Source of the DNA: Pseudomonadota bacterium
GTDB taxonomy: Bacteria; Pseudomonadota; Alphaproteobacteria; Rhizobiales; Beijerinckiaceae
Direction: 5' to 3'
Length of the DNA: 34,231 bases
Assembly: GCA_023423995.1 (NCBI GenBank)
Contig: JAFAEL010000093.1
Span: 1 to 34,231 of the forward strand
In this document: in pieces, positions 1 through 7,916 of the stretch
Layout of the letters: the number at the start of each line of letters is the position of its first letter
Numbering within the stretch: position 1 is the first letter of the stretch
Translations under genes and position numbers: made by a program
The notes under the pieces: generated by a model
Databases searched by the model: none
The model's input: only the letters and a program-made list of their open reading frames with translations
Told to the model about the DNA's origin: nothing

Positions 1-2877
1 GTCCTGGATGCCCGGATCGGGCTCGTCGGCAGCGTCGAAAGCGGCCGCATCCACGTCATCCTCGCCCGCGGCCGAACTGTCGGCTTCGGCGAGGAAGCGA
101 TCCGCCGCTTCCTCGAGCGCCGGATCGACCAGGCCGGAACGCACCGGCTCCGCAGGGTCGTCCTGGACGCCCGGATCCGGATCGTCCGCGTCGTCGATGC
201 CCTCGGGCTCCCCTTCCGGACCGGCCGGAGGCGGCTCGATATGGGTCGTGTCTTCCGTGGTCTGGTCACCCGCACCCGGCTCGACCGGGACGGTGGGAAC
301 AGGTTCGATGCCGGGGCCGTCCGGATTGGTGGGCTGTCCTGCCTTGCCCCCGGCGGCCACGACGGCGGGCGAGGTGGCGGCAGCGCGCGCAGGCACCAGC
401 GGGACCGTGATCGCGGGGCCGGACCGGTTCTCCGACACATAGCCGAGCGACTTCAGGATGGAGCCGAAATCCTCGCCGGACGTGCCGACGAGGGACGTCA
501 TGGCCGGCGTCTGGACGAAGGTCTCGCCATCGGCCGCACCGGCCGGCGGCTCGCCCGGCGTCACGCCCGGCCGGTAGGCGATCGCGGGGCGGATCAGGTC
601 GGCGAGACGCTCCAGGATGTCCACGCGCACCGCGCGGGCGCCGCAGACCCGGAACCCGGCCGCGCGATAGAGGCCGCGCGCGATCTCCGGATCCGCCGCG
701 AAGGAGGTCCGGCCGGATCCCGCCAGATGCGCGATCTCGTCGATGCCCTTCTGGTCGAGCCCGCCGTTCCGCAGGGCCCAGAGCTGGGCGGCCAGGATAC
801 GGGGCGCCGGCTTCACGAGCGCCGGAAGATAGACGTGGTAGGCGCCGAACCGCACGCCCTTGGAGCGCAGGGCGGCGCGGCCGGTCTGGTCGAGGCTGCG
901 CAGGTCCTGCGCGACCTTCGAGCGCTCGAGGATGCCCTGCGCCTCGGCGACCTGGAACGCGATGCCGCGGGCGAGCCCCGTCAGGGTCGCGTCGTTCTCC
1001 AGCTCGATCAGGGAGCCCAGGAGGCGCGTCACATAGGCCTTCAGCCAGGCCTTCAGCCGGGCATCGACCTTGTCGCGCGCAGGGCCCGTGAGCTGCTCGT
1101 CGGCGATGATGCGGAAGCCCGGCTCGAAGAGCTTGTCGCCCGCATCGAGCTTCGCGACGGGATCGCCCGTCCAGCGGATGGTCCCGTCATTCGACAGGAC
1201 GATGGTGGCGTCCGGTGCGGCCGAGAACCGTTCGGCGCGCGCCTCGATCTCGCCCGCGAGAGCCTTCTGCGCAGCATTGCGCAGCGCGCGGGCTTCCTCG
1301 CCCGTCGCACCCGGGTCCGGGACGAAGTGGAACCCGTGCAGGTGTCCCACATGCTGGCCTTCGACGGTGACGTCGCCGCCAACGTTGATCTCGGCTTCCA
1401 TCGTGGCGTTCTCTCTCAGGCGCCGCAGGAGGACGCTTGTGCGGCGGTCCACGAAGCGAGCCGCCAATCGTTCATGCAAGGCGTCGGACAGCGTGTCCTC
1501 TACTCGACGCGTAACGCCCTGCCAATGCTCAGGATCGGCAAGCCAGTCAGGCCGGTTCGCCACGAAGGTCCAGGTCCGCACATGCGCGATGCGGTGGGAC
1601 AGGGTGTCGATGTCCCCATCCGTGCGGTCGACCATCTTGATGTGGCGGGCGAACCAGTCGGCCGGCACGCGCCCATCCGTCATCAGGAAGCGATAGAGCG
1701 CCGAGACGAGGTCAGCATGCGTGGCGGGCGAGACCTTGCGGTAATCGGGAACCTGGCACACCTCCCACAGCCGTTCGACCGCCGCGCGCCCGCGCGCCAG
1801 GTGCCGGATGTCGTCCTCGCGCGCCAGGATGTCGAGCGCCGCCACGTCCTCCCCGATCGGCGCCCGCGTCAGGCCCTTCTCGTTCGGCACCTCCGAGAGG
1901 CTGCGCTGGAGAGCCCCGACGGAGCCGAACTGGAGATCCGGATTGCGCCACTGGATGACCCGGATGGGCTCGAACCGATGGGTCTGCAGCGCATCCACGA
2001 TCTCGGGATCGAACGGGTCGCAGCGCCCGCTGGTGCCGAAGGTGCCGTCGCGCATGTGCCGGCCCGCCCGGCCCGCGATCTGGCCGAGTTCCGCCGGGAA
2101 GAGTTTCCGGAACCGGAACCCGTCGAACTTGCGATCGGACGCGAAGGCGACGTGGTCGACGTCGAGATTGAGCCCCATCCCGATCGCGTCGGTGGCGATC
2201 AGGTAGTCGACGTCGCCCGACTGGTAGAGCGCCACCTGGGCGTTGCGCGTGCGCGGCGAGAGCGCGCCTAGCACGACGGCCGCGCCGCCGCGCTGGCGGC
2301 GAATCACCTCGGCGATCGCGTAGACCTCCTCGACCGAGAAGGCGACGATGGCCGAGCGCGGCGGCAGGCGCGAGATCTTCTTCTCGCCCGCATAGAACAG
2401 GTTCGACAGCCGGGGACGCGTCACGACGTGGACGCCCGGTATCAGGGCCTCGACCAGCGGGCGCATCGTCATGGCGCCGATGAGGAGCGTCTCCTCGCGG
2501 CCGCGCTGGTTCAGGAGCCGGTCCGTGAAGACATGGCCACGGTCGAGGTCCGACGCCACCTGGATCTCGTCGATGGCCACGAAGGCCACGTCGAGGTCGC
2601 GCGGCATCGCCTCGATCGTGCAGATCCAGTAGCGCGGGTGCGCCGGCTTGATCTTCTCCTCGCCGGTGACGAGGGCGACGGCTTCGGGGCCGACCTTCTC
2701 GACCACGCGGTTGTAGACCTCGCGGGCGAGCAGCCGCAGCGGCAGCCCGATCATCCCGGAGGAATGGGCGACCAGCCGCTCGATGGCGAGGTGGGTCTTG
2801 CCCGTGTTGGTCGGCCCGAGCACGGCGGTCACGCCGCGCGCGCGCAGGTTTGGGGGAAGGGAGCGACGGGCCAGCAA
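1..2877 (-). CDS. SUV3-like DExH RNA helicase, C-terminus cut by window edge
   Basis: This is an ATP-dependent helicase of the SUV3/mitochondrial-degradosome type found across alphaproteobacteria, presumably acting in RNA turnover. The reading frame is open from 2877 to the left edge (959 codons, no stop). Walker A GPTNTGKT is at about residues 21-28, motif II reads DEIQ at about residue 103, and a motif VI QIAGRAGRH lies in the second RecA lobe. From about residue 800 the protein becomes Pro/Asp/Glu-rich and looks disordered; the short motif PDPG(V/I)QD occurs twice. No ATG fits the N-terminus. I chose TTG at 2877 because GGAGG sits 10 bases upstream; the alternative GTG at 2832 would start almost on top of Walker A. 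It is downstream of the HTH gene on the same strand. The family is certain, the start moderately so. Confidence 0.88.
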   Translation of the reverse strand, partial: MLARRSLPPNLRARGVTAVLGPTNTGKTHLAIERLVAHSSGMIGLPLRLLAREVYNRVVEKVGPEAVALVTGEEKIKPAHPRYWICTIEAMPRDLDVAFVAIDEIQVASDLDRGHVFTDRLLNQRGREETLLIGAMTMRPLVEALIPGVHVVTRPRLSNLFYAGEKKISRLPPRSAIVAFSVEEVYAIAEVIRRQRGGAAVVLGALSPRTRNAQVALYQSGDVDYLIATDAIGMGLNLDVDHVAFASDRKFDGFRFRKLFPAELGQIAGRAGRHMRDGTFGTSGRCDPFDPEIVDALQTHRFEPIRVIQWRNPDLQFGSVGALQRSLSEVPNEKGLTRAPIGEDVAALDILAREDDIRHLARGRAAVERLWEVCQVPDYRKVSPATHADLVSALYRFLMTDGRVPADWFARHIKMVDRTDGDIDTLSHRIAHVRTWTFVANRPDWLADPEHWQGVTRRVEDTLSDALHERLAARFVDRRTSVLLRRLRENATMEAEINVGGDVTVEGQHVGHLHGFHFVPDPGATGEEARALRNAAQKALAGEIEARAERFSAAPDATIVLSNDGTIRWTGDPVAKLDAGDKLFEPGFRIIADEQLTGPARDKVDARLKAWLKAYVTRLLGSLIELENDATLTGLARGIAFQVAEAQGILERSKVAQDLRSLDQTGRAALRSKGVRFGAYHVYLPALVKPAPRILAAQLWALRNGGLDQKGIDEIAHLAGSGRTSFAADPEIARGLYRAAGFRVCGARAVRVDILERLADLIRPAIAYRPGVTPGEPPAGAADGETFVQTPAMTSLVGTSGEDFGSILKSLGYVSENRSGPAITVPLVPARAAATSPAVVAAGGKAGQPTNPDGPGIEPVPTVPVEPGAGDQTTEDTTHIEPPPAGPEGEPEGIDDADDPDPGVQDDPAEPVRSGLVDPALEEAADRFLAEADSSAAGEDDVDAAAFDAADEPDPGIQD

Positions 2878-3008
2878 AGGCGGTAACGCCTCCGTGTGCG
2901 GCGCCTGGAGCGCGCCGGGAGGAAGTTGTCGGGAGGACTACCGCCCTAGATAGGAAGTTCGAGCGCTCCTCGCCAGCGTGGCGGCGGGGAGCGGGGAGGA
3001 GGCACCCG

Positions 3009-3356
3009 TCAGCCCGCTATTGCCGCAAGCACCGCTTTCGGATCGCGGGCTACCGCGCGCAGCAGGGACTGAGCGGCGGGATCGGGGATTGTGCGGCCCT
3101 GCTCCCAGTTGCGAAGCGTTGCGAGAGGAATCTGGAGTGCGGCCGCGAAAGCTTCTTGTGTCAGACCGAGCTTTCGCCGGACCTCCCGGGCAGGAACGAC
3201 GAGGCGCATCTGCCTCGGCTCATAGTCCGGGTCGTATCCATCCTCGATCTGATAGCGCCGGATATCCTCCTCGGTCGTCCTGTCGAGCTTCGCCTGATCG
3301 ACGGCAGGCTTGCTCGCCCTGATTTCCTCGAGGGTCATGCGGACCATCCTGCCCAT
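3009..3356 (-). CDS. XRE-family HTH regulator, antitoxin-like, no toxin partner
   Basis: This 115-residue DNA-binding protein has an N-terminal acidic arm (residues 1-50, with TTEEDIRRY and EDGYDPDYEP) and a C-terminal Cro/C1-type helix-turn-helix (about 57-100, containing LGLTQEAFAAAL and ATLRNWEQGRTIP). This layout resembles antitoxins of HigA/BrnA-like modules that bind their own promoter. Neither neighbour looks like a RelE- or BrnT-type toxin: upstream is a DUF3108 gene ending 7 bases away and downstream is a helicase. It may therefore be an orphan antitoxin or a plain transcription regulator. Start codons at 3356, 3347 and 3338 are all possible; the first has TGGAG about 10 bases upstream and the third has AGG 8-9 bases upstream. 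The HTH call is firm, the biological role is inferred. Confidence 0.8.
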   Translation of the reverse strand: MGRMVRMTLEEIRASKPAVDQAKLDRTTEEDIRRYQIEDGYDPDYEPRQMRLVVPAREVRRKLGLTQEAFAAALQIPLATLRNWEQGRTIPDPAAQSLLRAVARDPKAVLAAIAG

Positions 3357-3363
3357 CGCAAGG

Positions 3364-4152
3364 TCACTCCAGCGCCCATTTCTCCGCCTCGACGACGCTC
3401 ATGCCGAAATAGGTCATGAGATTGATCCGGATGGGGAGAAGAGCGCGCGTTCCCTCGACCGGGGCGAGCCAGACCGAGATGTCGCGGTTGTCCTGCATGA
3501 ACTTGACGGCCCAGCGCTGCGGGCGATGCCCCGCCACCGGCACATAGCGCGCGTTGCAGATGAGGACGTTCCCGGAAAATCCCGGTTTCTTGACCGGCGC
3601 CGTCCCGGCGTAGCTCAGGACGACGTTGAAGCGTTGGGTGCCGTCGAAAACCGGTATCGTCCGGTTGCAGGCGGCGGGATCGTCCGGCTTGCCCCTGGCG
3701 GGAGCGACCGCCAGCACGGCGGAGAGCGGATCGATGATCCCCTTCTTGTGAGTCTCGTCGAGAGGGATCCGGTCGGGCCGGAGCTCGAAGGGCGGCTCGA
3801 TCCTGACCTCGGAGGCGTTGCCGGACGTGAGTCCGACCTGGACGGTGCGTTCGGCGCCGCCCGACCGGCCGGTCGCCGAGAAGCCGGCCGTGAGCGGCCG
3901 GTTGCCGGCGAGCGTTCCGGTCGCCACCGCGCCTCCCCGCCCGCTCGCCGTGAACAGGCCGGCGAGGCCCGTCAGCTGCGCGTTCATGCGGAGGTCGTAG
4001 CGATCACCGTTGAGCTTGGCCTCGAGGTCCGCCTTTCCGAGCGTCAGGCCTGCCAGCGTGATGCGGTAATCGACCTTGAGGTCCGTCGCGGCTGCCGGCG
4101 CGGTCCAAGAGGCCGCCGCGAGGCACATAATCCAGGCTTTCAGCAGCCGCAT
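3364..4152 (-). CDS. DUF3108 domain exported protein
   Basis: This 262-residue protein begins with a Sec-type signal peptide (MRLLKAWIMCLAAASW, then an AAAT cleavage region near residue 23), so it is expected in the periplasm or envelope. The body (LKVDYRITLAGLTLGKADLE onward) is typical of DUF3108: a beta-rich fold resembling lipid-binding barrels, ending with the family-like tail ISVWLAPVEGTRALLPIRI. The biochemical function of the family is unknown. Two Cys residues in the mature part (ACNRT and LICNARY) could form a disulfide. It starts with ATG at 4152. The HTH gene follows after 7 bases, so the two are probably co-transcribed, and the helicase may follow on the same message. The family assignment comes from recognised sequence pattern, not a search. 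Confidence 0.8.
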   Translation of the reverse strand: MRLLKAWIMCLAAASWTAPAAATDLKVDYRITLAGLTLGKADLEAKLNGDRYDLRMNAQLTGLAGLFTASGRGGAVATGTLAGNRPLTAGFSATGRSGGAERTVQVGLTSGNASEVRIEPPFELRPDRIPLDETHKKGIIDPLSAVLAVAPARGKPDDPAACNRTIPVFDGTQRFNVVLSYAGTAPVKKPGFSGNVLICNARYVPVAGHRPQRWAVKFMQDNRDISVWLAPVEGTRALLPIRINLMTYFGMSVVEAEKWALE

Positions 4153-4256
4153 GGAGATCCTGGGGCAGGTTCGAAGCGGATTGTTGTGCCACGTTTCGCC
4201 GGAATCGACGAGGCGGCCCTTCGGCGCTCACCCTTGCGCGTGGCCGAACGGGGCGG

Positions 4257-4949
4257 TCATGCCGCGATCCGTGCCAGGACGGTCGCCGTCATGCGGGCGC
4301 AGCGCGGGCCTCCGAACGGGAAGGCATCGCTGAGCGCGTTCGAAAGCCGGCTGCCGAGTTCCGCCCGAAGCAGCCGTTTGGCGCGGTGCAGGCGTGTCTT
4401 GACCGTTTCCGGACGAATGCCGAGTTGCGACGCGGTCTCCTCGACGCTCATGTCCTCGACTTCGCGCATCACGAAGACCAGCCGGAACATATCCGGCAGG
4501 GTGTCGATCGCATCTTCCAGGAGAGTGCGGATCTCGGCGCGCGCGGCAGCCATTTCCGGATCCCCCGGCATGCTGATTCCGGGGAACATGATGATGCGGG
4601 CGCGGGCATCCTGGCCCTGGCTTTCGAGCACGGCCAGCTCGTCGGTCGGCCGGCGGCTCCGCATCCGGCCCGCCGCCTCGTTCAGGACGATGCGCGTCAG
4701 CCAGGTGCCGAGGCCCGCCTCGCCCCGGAAGCCGGGGAGGGCCGCGAAGGCGCGCAGATACGCAGCCTGCACCACGTCCTCCGCCTCGGCGTCATCCCGG
4801 AGCATCGCCCGTGCGACCCGGTAGAGCCGTCGATTGTAGCGCTGCATGATCGTCGCGAAGGCGTCGGTCGCGCCGGCCCGGACCCGCGCGACGACCTGGT
4901 CGTCGGGGAGCCCGGAGATTTCCGCCGCGGTGGTGCCTGGAGCGGCCAT
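4257..4949 (-). CDS. ECF-family RNA polymerase sigma factor
   Basis: This 230-residue sigma-70 family protein of the extracytoplasmic-function class directs RNA polymerase to a small regulon. Region 2 covers about residues 25-95 (RYNRRLYRVARAMLRD, then AEDVVQAAYLRAF). Region 4 covers about 145-200, with LPDMFRLVFVMREVEDMSVE and the HTH part ETASQLGIRPETVKTRLHRA. A tail of about 35 residues with a single Cys (FGGPRCARM) follows region 4 and is longer than in minimal ECF factors. It is the third gene of a tight unit: its ATG is 10 bases after the cupredoxin stop, and the sequence GAGGACGGG spanning that stop can serve as ribosome site. No anti-sigma gene is adjacent, so control may be transcriptional or through the tail. 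The linked copper and DUF4142 genes suggest an envelope or redox stress role, which is inference. Confidence 0.92.
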   Translation of the reverse strand: MAAPGTTAAEISGLPDDQVVARVRAGATDAFATIMQRYNRRLYRVARAMLRDDAEAEDVVQAAYLRAFAALPGFRGEAGLGTWLTRIVLNEAAGRMRSRRPTDELAVLESQGQDARARIIMFPGISMPGDPEMAAARAEIRTLLEDAIDTLPDMFRLVFVMREVEDMSVEETASQLGIRPETVKTRLHRAKRLLRAELGSRLSNALSDAFPFGGPRCARMTATVLARIAA

Positions 4950-4959
4950 TATCCCGTCC

Positions 4960-5301
4960 TCACGGCTCGACCACGATCTCGCCGGTCATGTTGGGATGAT
5001 ACCGGCAGATATAGGCGTAGGTGCCCACCGCCCCCATCGTGGCCGTCCCGCTCCGGGCGGCAGGCGCATCCACGTCGAAACTCCTGTCGCGGGCGCTGGC
5101 CGTGTGGTCGACGATGTCCTGGTTCTCCCACCGGATCGTGTCGCCGACATGCGCCCGCACGGATCTCGGCTCGAACGCGATCCCCCGCATCTGGACGACG
5201 TGTTGCTCGGAAGCGGACAGCGACGGGCCGTGCCCTGCAGAGGCAAGCAGGGCCGATAAGGAAATGGCCAAGGCGCTGGCCGCCAACGAGAGCGCTTTCA
5301 C
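4960..5301 (-). CDS. Cupredoxin (type 1 copper protein), exported
   Basis: This 113-residue plastocyanin/amicyanin-like protein starts with GTG at 5301. A signal peptide (ALSLAASALAISLSALLASA) sends it to the periplasm. The copper ligands of a type 1 site are all visible: His66 in IVDHTA, then Cys99, His102 and Met105 in YICRYHPNM. It would bind one copper ion and transfer electrons or scavenge copper. The GTG overlaps the stop of the upstream DUF4142 gene in a GTGA junction (bases 5298-5301), a sign of translational coupling, and the ECF sigma gene follows 10 bases after its stop. Its GTG start hid it inside a longer open frame in this phase. The redox partner cannot be read from the window. 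Confidence 0.9.
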   Translation of the reverse strand: MKALSLAASALAISLSALLASAGHGPSLSASEQHVVQMRGIAFEPRSVRAHVGDTIRWENQDIVDHTASARDRSFDVDAPAARSGTATMGAVGTYAYICRYHPNMTGEIVVEP

Positions 5302-5825
5302 TTGAGGCTCTCCGCGAGATGCTCGGCGTGCTGCTGATGGCCCTCGAAGATCTTCAGGCCGGTCTGGAGCAGCGATCGCAGCTCGCCATTGCTCGCAGCC
5401 GGGATCAACGTGCCCTGCAGCGCGCCATTGACCGTCCGGTGGTAGGCCACCTCGTTCTGCGCATAGGCCTTGTCGAAATCCCCGTCCTTGAGCTGGGCGA
5501 GTTCCTTGGCCTTGGCGTCGGCCTGCTTCACGAGCGCGCGGCTCGTGTCGTTGTCCTCCGGGGTGACGTTCAGCTTCTTCACCAGCGCCAGGGCCTGATC
5601 GTTCACGGCCTTGTGGTCCCGCAGCATGTCGCGGGCGAAGGCCTGGACCTCCTTGTTCTTGGAGCGCTTGGCCGCGAGTTCGGCCGCTTTGATGTCGATG
5701 ACCCCCGCCGTGTAGGCGATATGGGCGATCTGCGGGTCCGAGGGCTTTGCGGGAGCCTGGGCGGTGGCGATGCCCGACGGCATGGAGAGCCCGGCGGCGA
5801 GTGCGAGCCAGCTGTATCGGGACAT
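5298..5825 (-). CDS. DUF4142 domain exported protein
   Basis: This 175-residue protein has a signal peptide (SRYSWLALAAGLSMPSGIATAQA) followed by a helical DUF4142 domain: IAHIAYTAGVIDIKAAELA, then FARDMLRDHKAVNDQAL and a C-terminal FEGHQQHAEHLAESL. His residues in the second and last helices (DHKAVN, YHRTV, HQQHAEH) recall ferritin-like metal-binding bundles, but the function is unknown. I chose ATG 5825 rather than the longer in-frame start at 5873 because GAGGAGG lies 5-11 bases before it and the signal peptide then begins at residue 1. It is first in the DUF4142-cupredoxin-ECF unit. A perfect 10-bp dyad containing GGAAC lies about 60 bases upstream. Confidence 0.85.
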   Translation of the reverse strand: MSRYSWLALAAGLSMPSGIATAQAPAKPSDPQIAHIAYTAGVIDIKAAELAAKRSKNKEVQAFARDMLRDHKAVNDQALALVKKLNVTPEDNDTSRALVKQADAKAKELAQLKDGDFDKAYAQNEVAYHRTVNGALQGTLIPAASNGELRSLLQTGLKIFEGHQQHAEHLAESLK

Positions 5826-5885
5826 GGCATCCCTCCTCGAGATTACGCCGGGCCAGCAGCACGCGGCGTTCACAAGGATTGGATG

Positions 5886-5908
5886 CGGGAACCGCTCTGC
5901 GGTTCCCG
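5886..5908. promoter_or_regulatory. Perfect 10-bp inverted repeat with GGAAC, upstream of DUF4142 unit
   Basis: The arms CGGGAACCGC and GCGGTTCCCG are perfectly complementary with a 3-base centre. The site lies in the 135-base gap between the ribA-like stop (5961) and the DUF4142 start (5825). GGAAC is the -35 core of many ECF promoters, so it may mark autoregulation by the ECF factor. It could equally be a terminator stem for the ribA-like gene, although no T run follows. The repeat is seen directly; its function is inferred. Confidence 0.5.
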
Positions 5909-5960
5909 GCGATCGGGCCCGGGTCGCGACAGGCGGGCCGATCTCGGCAGCAGCGAGCCG

Positions 5961-7268
5961 TCAGTACCGTTCGAGGTCGCGGCCCTTCACGGCCCCGAGC
6001 GAGGCCGAGGCCGGGTCCGGCGTGTAGTAGCCGGCGGCCTTCTTGGCCTCGATCTCGACGGAGGCGTCGGGCGGGACGAGCTCGGGCGGGATCGGGACCC
6101 GCTCGGATACCTCGATCCCGGAGCCGACGATCGCGTCGTACTTCATGTTGGACATCGACATGAGCCGGTCGATGCGGCGGATCCCGAGCCAGTGGAGCAC
6201 GTCCGGCATCAGCTGCTGGAAGCGCGCGTCCTGTACGCCGGCGACGCATTCGGTGCGCTCGAAATAGGTCGCGGCGGAATCGCCGCCCTCCTGGCGCTTG
6301 CGGGCGTTGTAGACGAGGAACTTCGTCACCTCGCCGAGGGCCCGGCCTTCCTTGCGGTTGTAGACGATCACGCCGGCGCCGCCGCGCTGGGCTTCCTTCA
6401 CGCATTCCTCGATGCCGTGAACGAGGTAGGGCCTGCAGGTGCAGATGTCGGACCCGAAGACGTCCGAGCCGTTGCACTCGTCATGGACGCGGCACGCGAT
6501 CGTGCGCTTCGGATCCGCGAGGGCCGCCACCTCGCCGATGACATAGACGGTCGCGCCGCCGATCGGGGGCAGGAAGACGTTCATGTCGGGCCGGGTGACG
6601 AGTTCGGGAAACATCCCGCCCGTCTGCTCGAACAGGGTCCGGCGCAGGTCGCGCTCGCTGGTGCCGAACCGCTCGGCGATCCCGGGCAGCCACCAGACAG
6701 GATCGACCGCGATCTTCGTGACGGAGATGTCGCCGTTTCCGTGCAGGATACCGTCATCCGCGGCCAGCCGGTGCGCCGCCATGGCGGCCAGGATCTCCGG
6801 CATGTTGAGCCGCGCCTTCGTGACCGCGATGCTCGGGCGGATATCCGTGCCGGTCGCAATCTCGCGGGCGAAGACCTCCCCCGCCATGTGGCCCCATGGG
6901 TCGAGCGAGACGATGCGGCCGGGCTCCGACCATTGCGGGTGCGGCCCGACGGGTACGACCGGATGGGTGTTGTGCAGGTCGGGCCGGGCGAGCGGGTTCA
7001 GGGCGCGGGCCGAGATCGCGAGGGCCCGGTACACCGAGTAGGAACCGCCATGCGAGCCGATCACGTTGCGATCGGCCGGGTTCGTCACCGTGCCGATGAT
7101 CGGGCCGCGCTCATGCGGATCGGCCGCGCCCCATCGGACCGGGAAGCGCGTTGTCGCCTGACCGGGCTCGGGGTGCGAGGTGAGCCGAATATGGCTGGTG
7201 CGATTTGGTGCGTTCACGGCCGAGATCCTGCCGTCGCTGTGGATCGGCGGTTTTCGTGCCGCCGACAT
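5961..7268 (-). CDS. GTP cyclohydrolase II-like protein, long URC1-type
   Basis: This protein of about 435 residues belongs to the long GTP cyclohydrolase II branch related to fungal URC1 of uracil catabolism, rather than to the short classical RibA. The N-terminal half contains the branch-typical HIRLTSHPEPG, IVSLDPWGH and DPVWWLPGIAERFG. The C-terminal half is the RibA-like catalytic domain: the three zinc Cys are present with classical spacing (C265, C276, C278 in HDECNGSDVFGSDICTC), followed by YNRKEGRALGE, where classical RibA has GRGIGL. It may open the GTP ring or act on a related nucleotide. Start choice is open: TTG 7307, ATG 7268 (used) and GTG 7217 are in frame, and the last lies closest to the conserved block. 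No DUF1688 or other URC partner is in the window. Confidence 0.85.
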   Translation of the reverse strand: MSAARKPPIHSDGRISAVNAPNRTSHIRLTSHPEPGQATTRFPVRWGAADPHERGPIIGTVTNPADRNVIGSHGGSYSVYRALAISARALNPLARPDLHNTHPVVPVGPHPQWSEPGRIVSLDPWGHMAGEVFAREIATGTDIRPSIAVTKARLNMPEILAAMAAHRLAADDGILHGNGDISVTKIAVDPVWWLPGIAERFGTSERDLRRTLFEQTGGMFPELVTRPDMNVFLPPIGGATVYVIGEVAALADPKRTIACRVHDECNGSDVFGSDICTCRPYLVHGIEECVKEAQRGGAGVIVYNRKEGRALGEVTKFLVYNARKRQEGGDSAATYFERTECVAGVQDARFQQLMPDVLHWLGIRRIDRLMSMSNMKYDAIVGSGIEVSERVPIPPELVPPDASVEIEAKKAAGYYTPDPASASLGAVKGRDLERY

Positions 7269-7400
7269 GGTTGCCGGATTCTGCTCGACTTGGCTGCAAC
7301 TCGTCAAATCGCCGGCGCTCTCGCGGTCCGGACCGGCGATATTAACTAAAACTTGACTATATCTCCAGAAACTGGGCCGGCCAGCAGGTCAGGGGACCAG

Positions 7401-7913
7401 ATGGGTCAGCCAGCCTTCAAGATCGAGGACGAGTTCGAGGAAGCGGCGTCCGCCGAGATCATTCCGCTGAAGATCGCGGGGGCAGCATCTCATGTCCCGC
7501 GTCCGGCGCTCGGGCCGGGGGCGGCGCGAAGCGACGTGCCCGGACTCCTCGGGATGATCTCGCGGGCCTCGTCGCTGCTGGGGAGCTACAAGGAGCGGGC
7601 GGACACCATGGAGAGCCGGGCGGTTGCCGCCGAGGAGCTCCTGAAGGCGGCAAACCGCCGCATCGCCGAATCCGAGAGCAAGCTGCGCTCAGCGCTCGAA
7701 GAGGCACGGCTCGAGCGGGAGCGCGCGACCGAAGCGCAGCAACGCTCAGGCGAGGTCGTCGAGCGAACCCGCTCGATGCTGATCGAGGCCGGCGAGCGGA
7801 TGCGGGCGGCCGAAAGCCGCGCCGACCGCGCCGAGAGCAAGTTCAACACTTTGCGGAACGCGCTCGAGCAGGGCCTCGGCGCGCATCTTGGCCTGACGGC
7901 CCCTCAGGTCTGA
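7401..7913 (+). CDS. Conserved coiled-coil protein of unknown function
   Basis: I do not recognise a named family. The 170-residue product has an acidic N-terminus ([18 protein letters not shown]), a Pro/Gly/Ala linker with the motif [19 protein letters not shown] (about residues 42-60), and then a long charged helix from about residue 70 to 150, rich in Ala, Glu and Arg with heptad-like spacing ([20 protein letters not shown]). No signal peptide or membrane helix is seen. I chose ATG 7401 because GGGG sits 6-9 bases upstream; a TTG at 7353 would add 16 residues with no clear ribosome site. Its stop overlaps the end of the convergent pyrophosphatase gene by 10 bases. It may be a structural or scaffolding protein, but that is a guess from shape alone. 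Confidence 0.7.
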   Translation: MGQPAFKIEDEFEEAASAEIIPLKIAGAASHVPRPALGPGAARSDVPGLLGMISRASSLLGSYKERADTMESRAVAAEELLKAANRRIAESESKLRSALEEARLERERATEAQQRSGEVVERTRSMLIEAGERMRAAESRADRAESKFNTLRNALEQGLGAHLGLTAPQV

Positions 7914-7916
7914 GGG
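7901..7916. terminator. Palindrome over two convergent stop codons
   Basis: The arms CCCTCAG and CTGAGGG flank a 2-base centre. The palindrome contains the stop codons of the coiled-coil gene (plus) and ppa (minus), whose 3' ends overlap by 10 bases. It might act as a shared terminator, but there is no T tract and the loop would be very tight. Confidence 0.3.

Noticed and set aside
241..2271. Long plus-strand open frame of 676 codons opposite the helicase
   Set aside because: It is the antisense shadow of the helicase: Arg/Gly/Asp-rich, no family-like blocks, while the minus strand reads a complete helicase core.
3009..4152. Toxin-antitoxin pair formed by the HTH gene and its upstream neighbour
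   Set aside because: The neighbour has a signal peptide and DUF3108 features, not an RNase or gyrase-toxin fold.
5826..5960. Complete ECF promoter inside the GGAAC dyad
   Set aside because: No CGTT- or CGTC-like -10 element occurs at 16-18 bases on either strand, so only a -35-like core is present.
4386..7349. Plus-strand open frame of 987 codons
   Set aside because: It runs across the antisense of four well-supported genes (sigma factor, cupredoxin, DUF4142, ribA-like) and has no protein-like sequence of its own.
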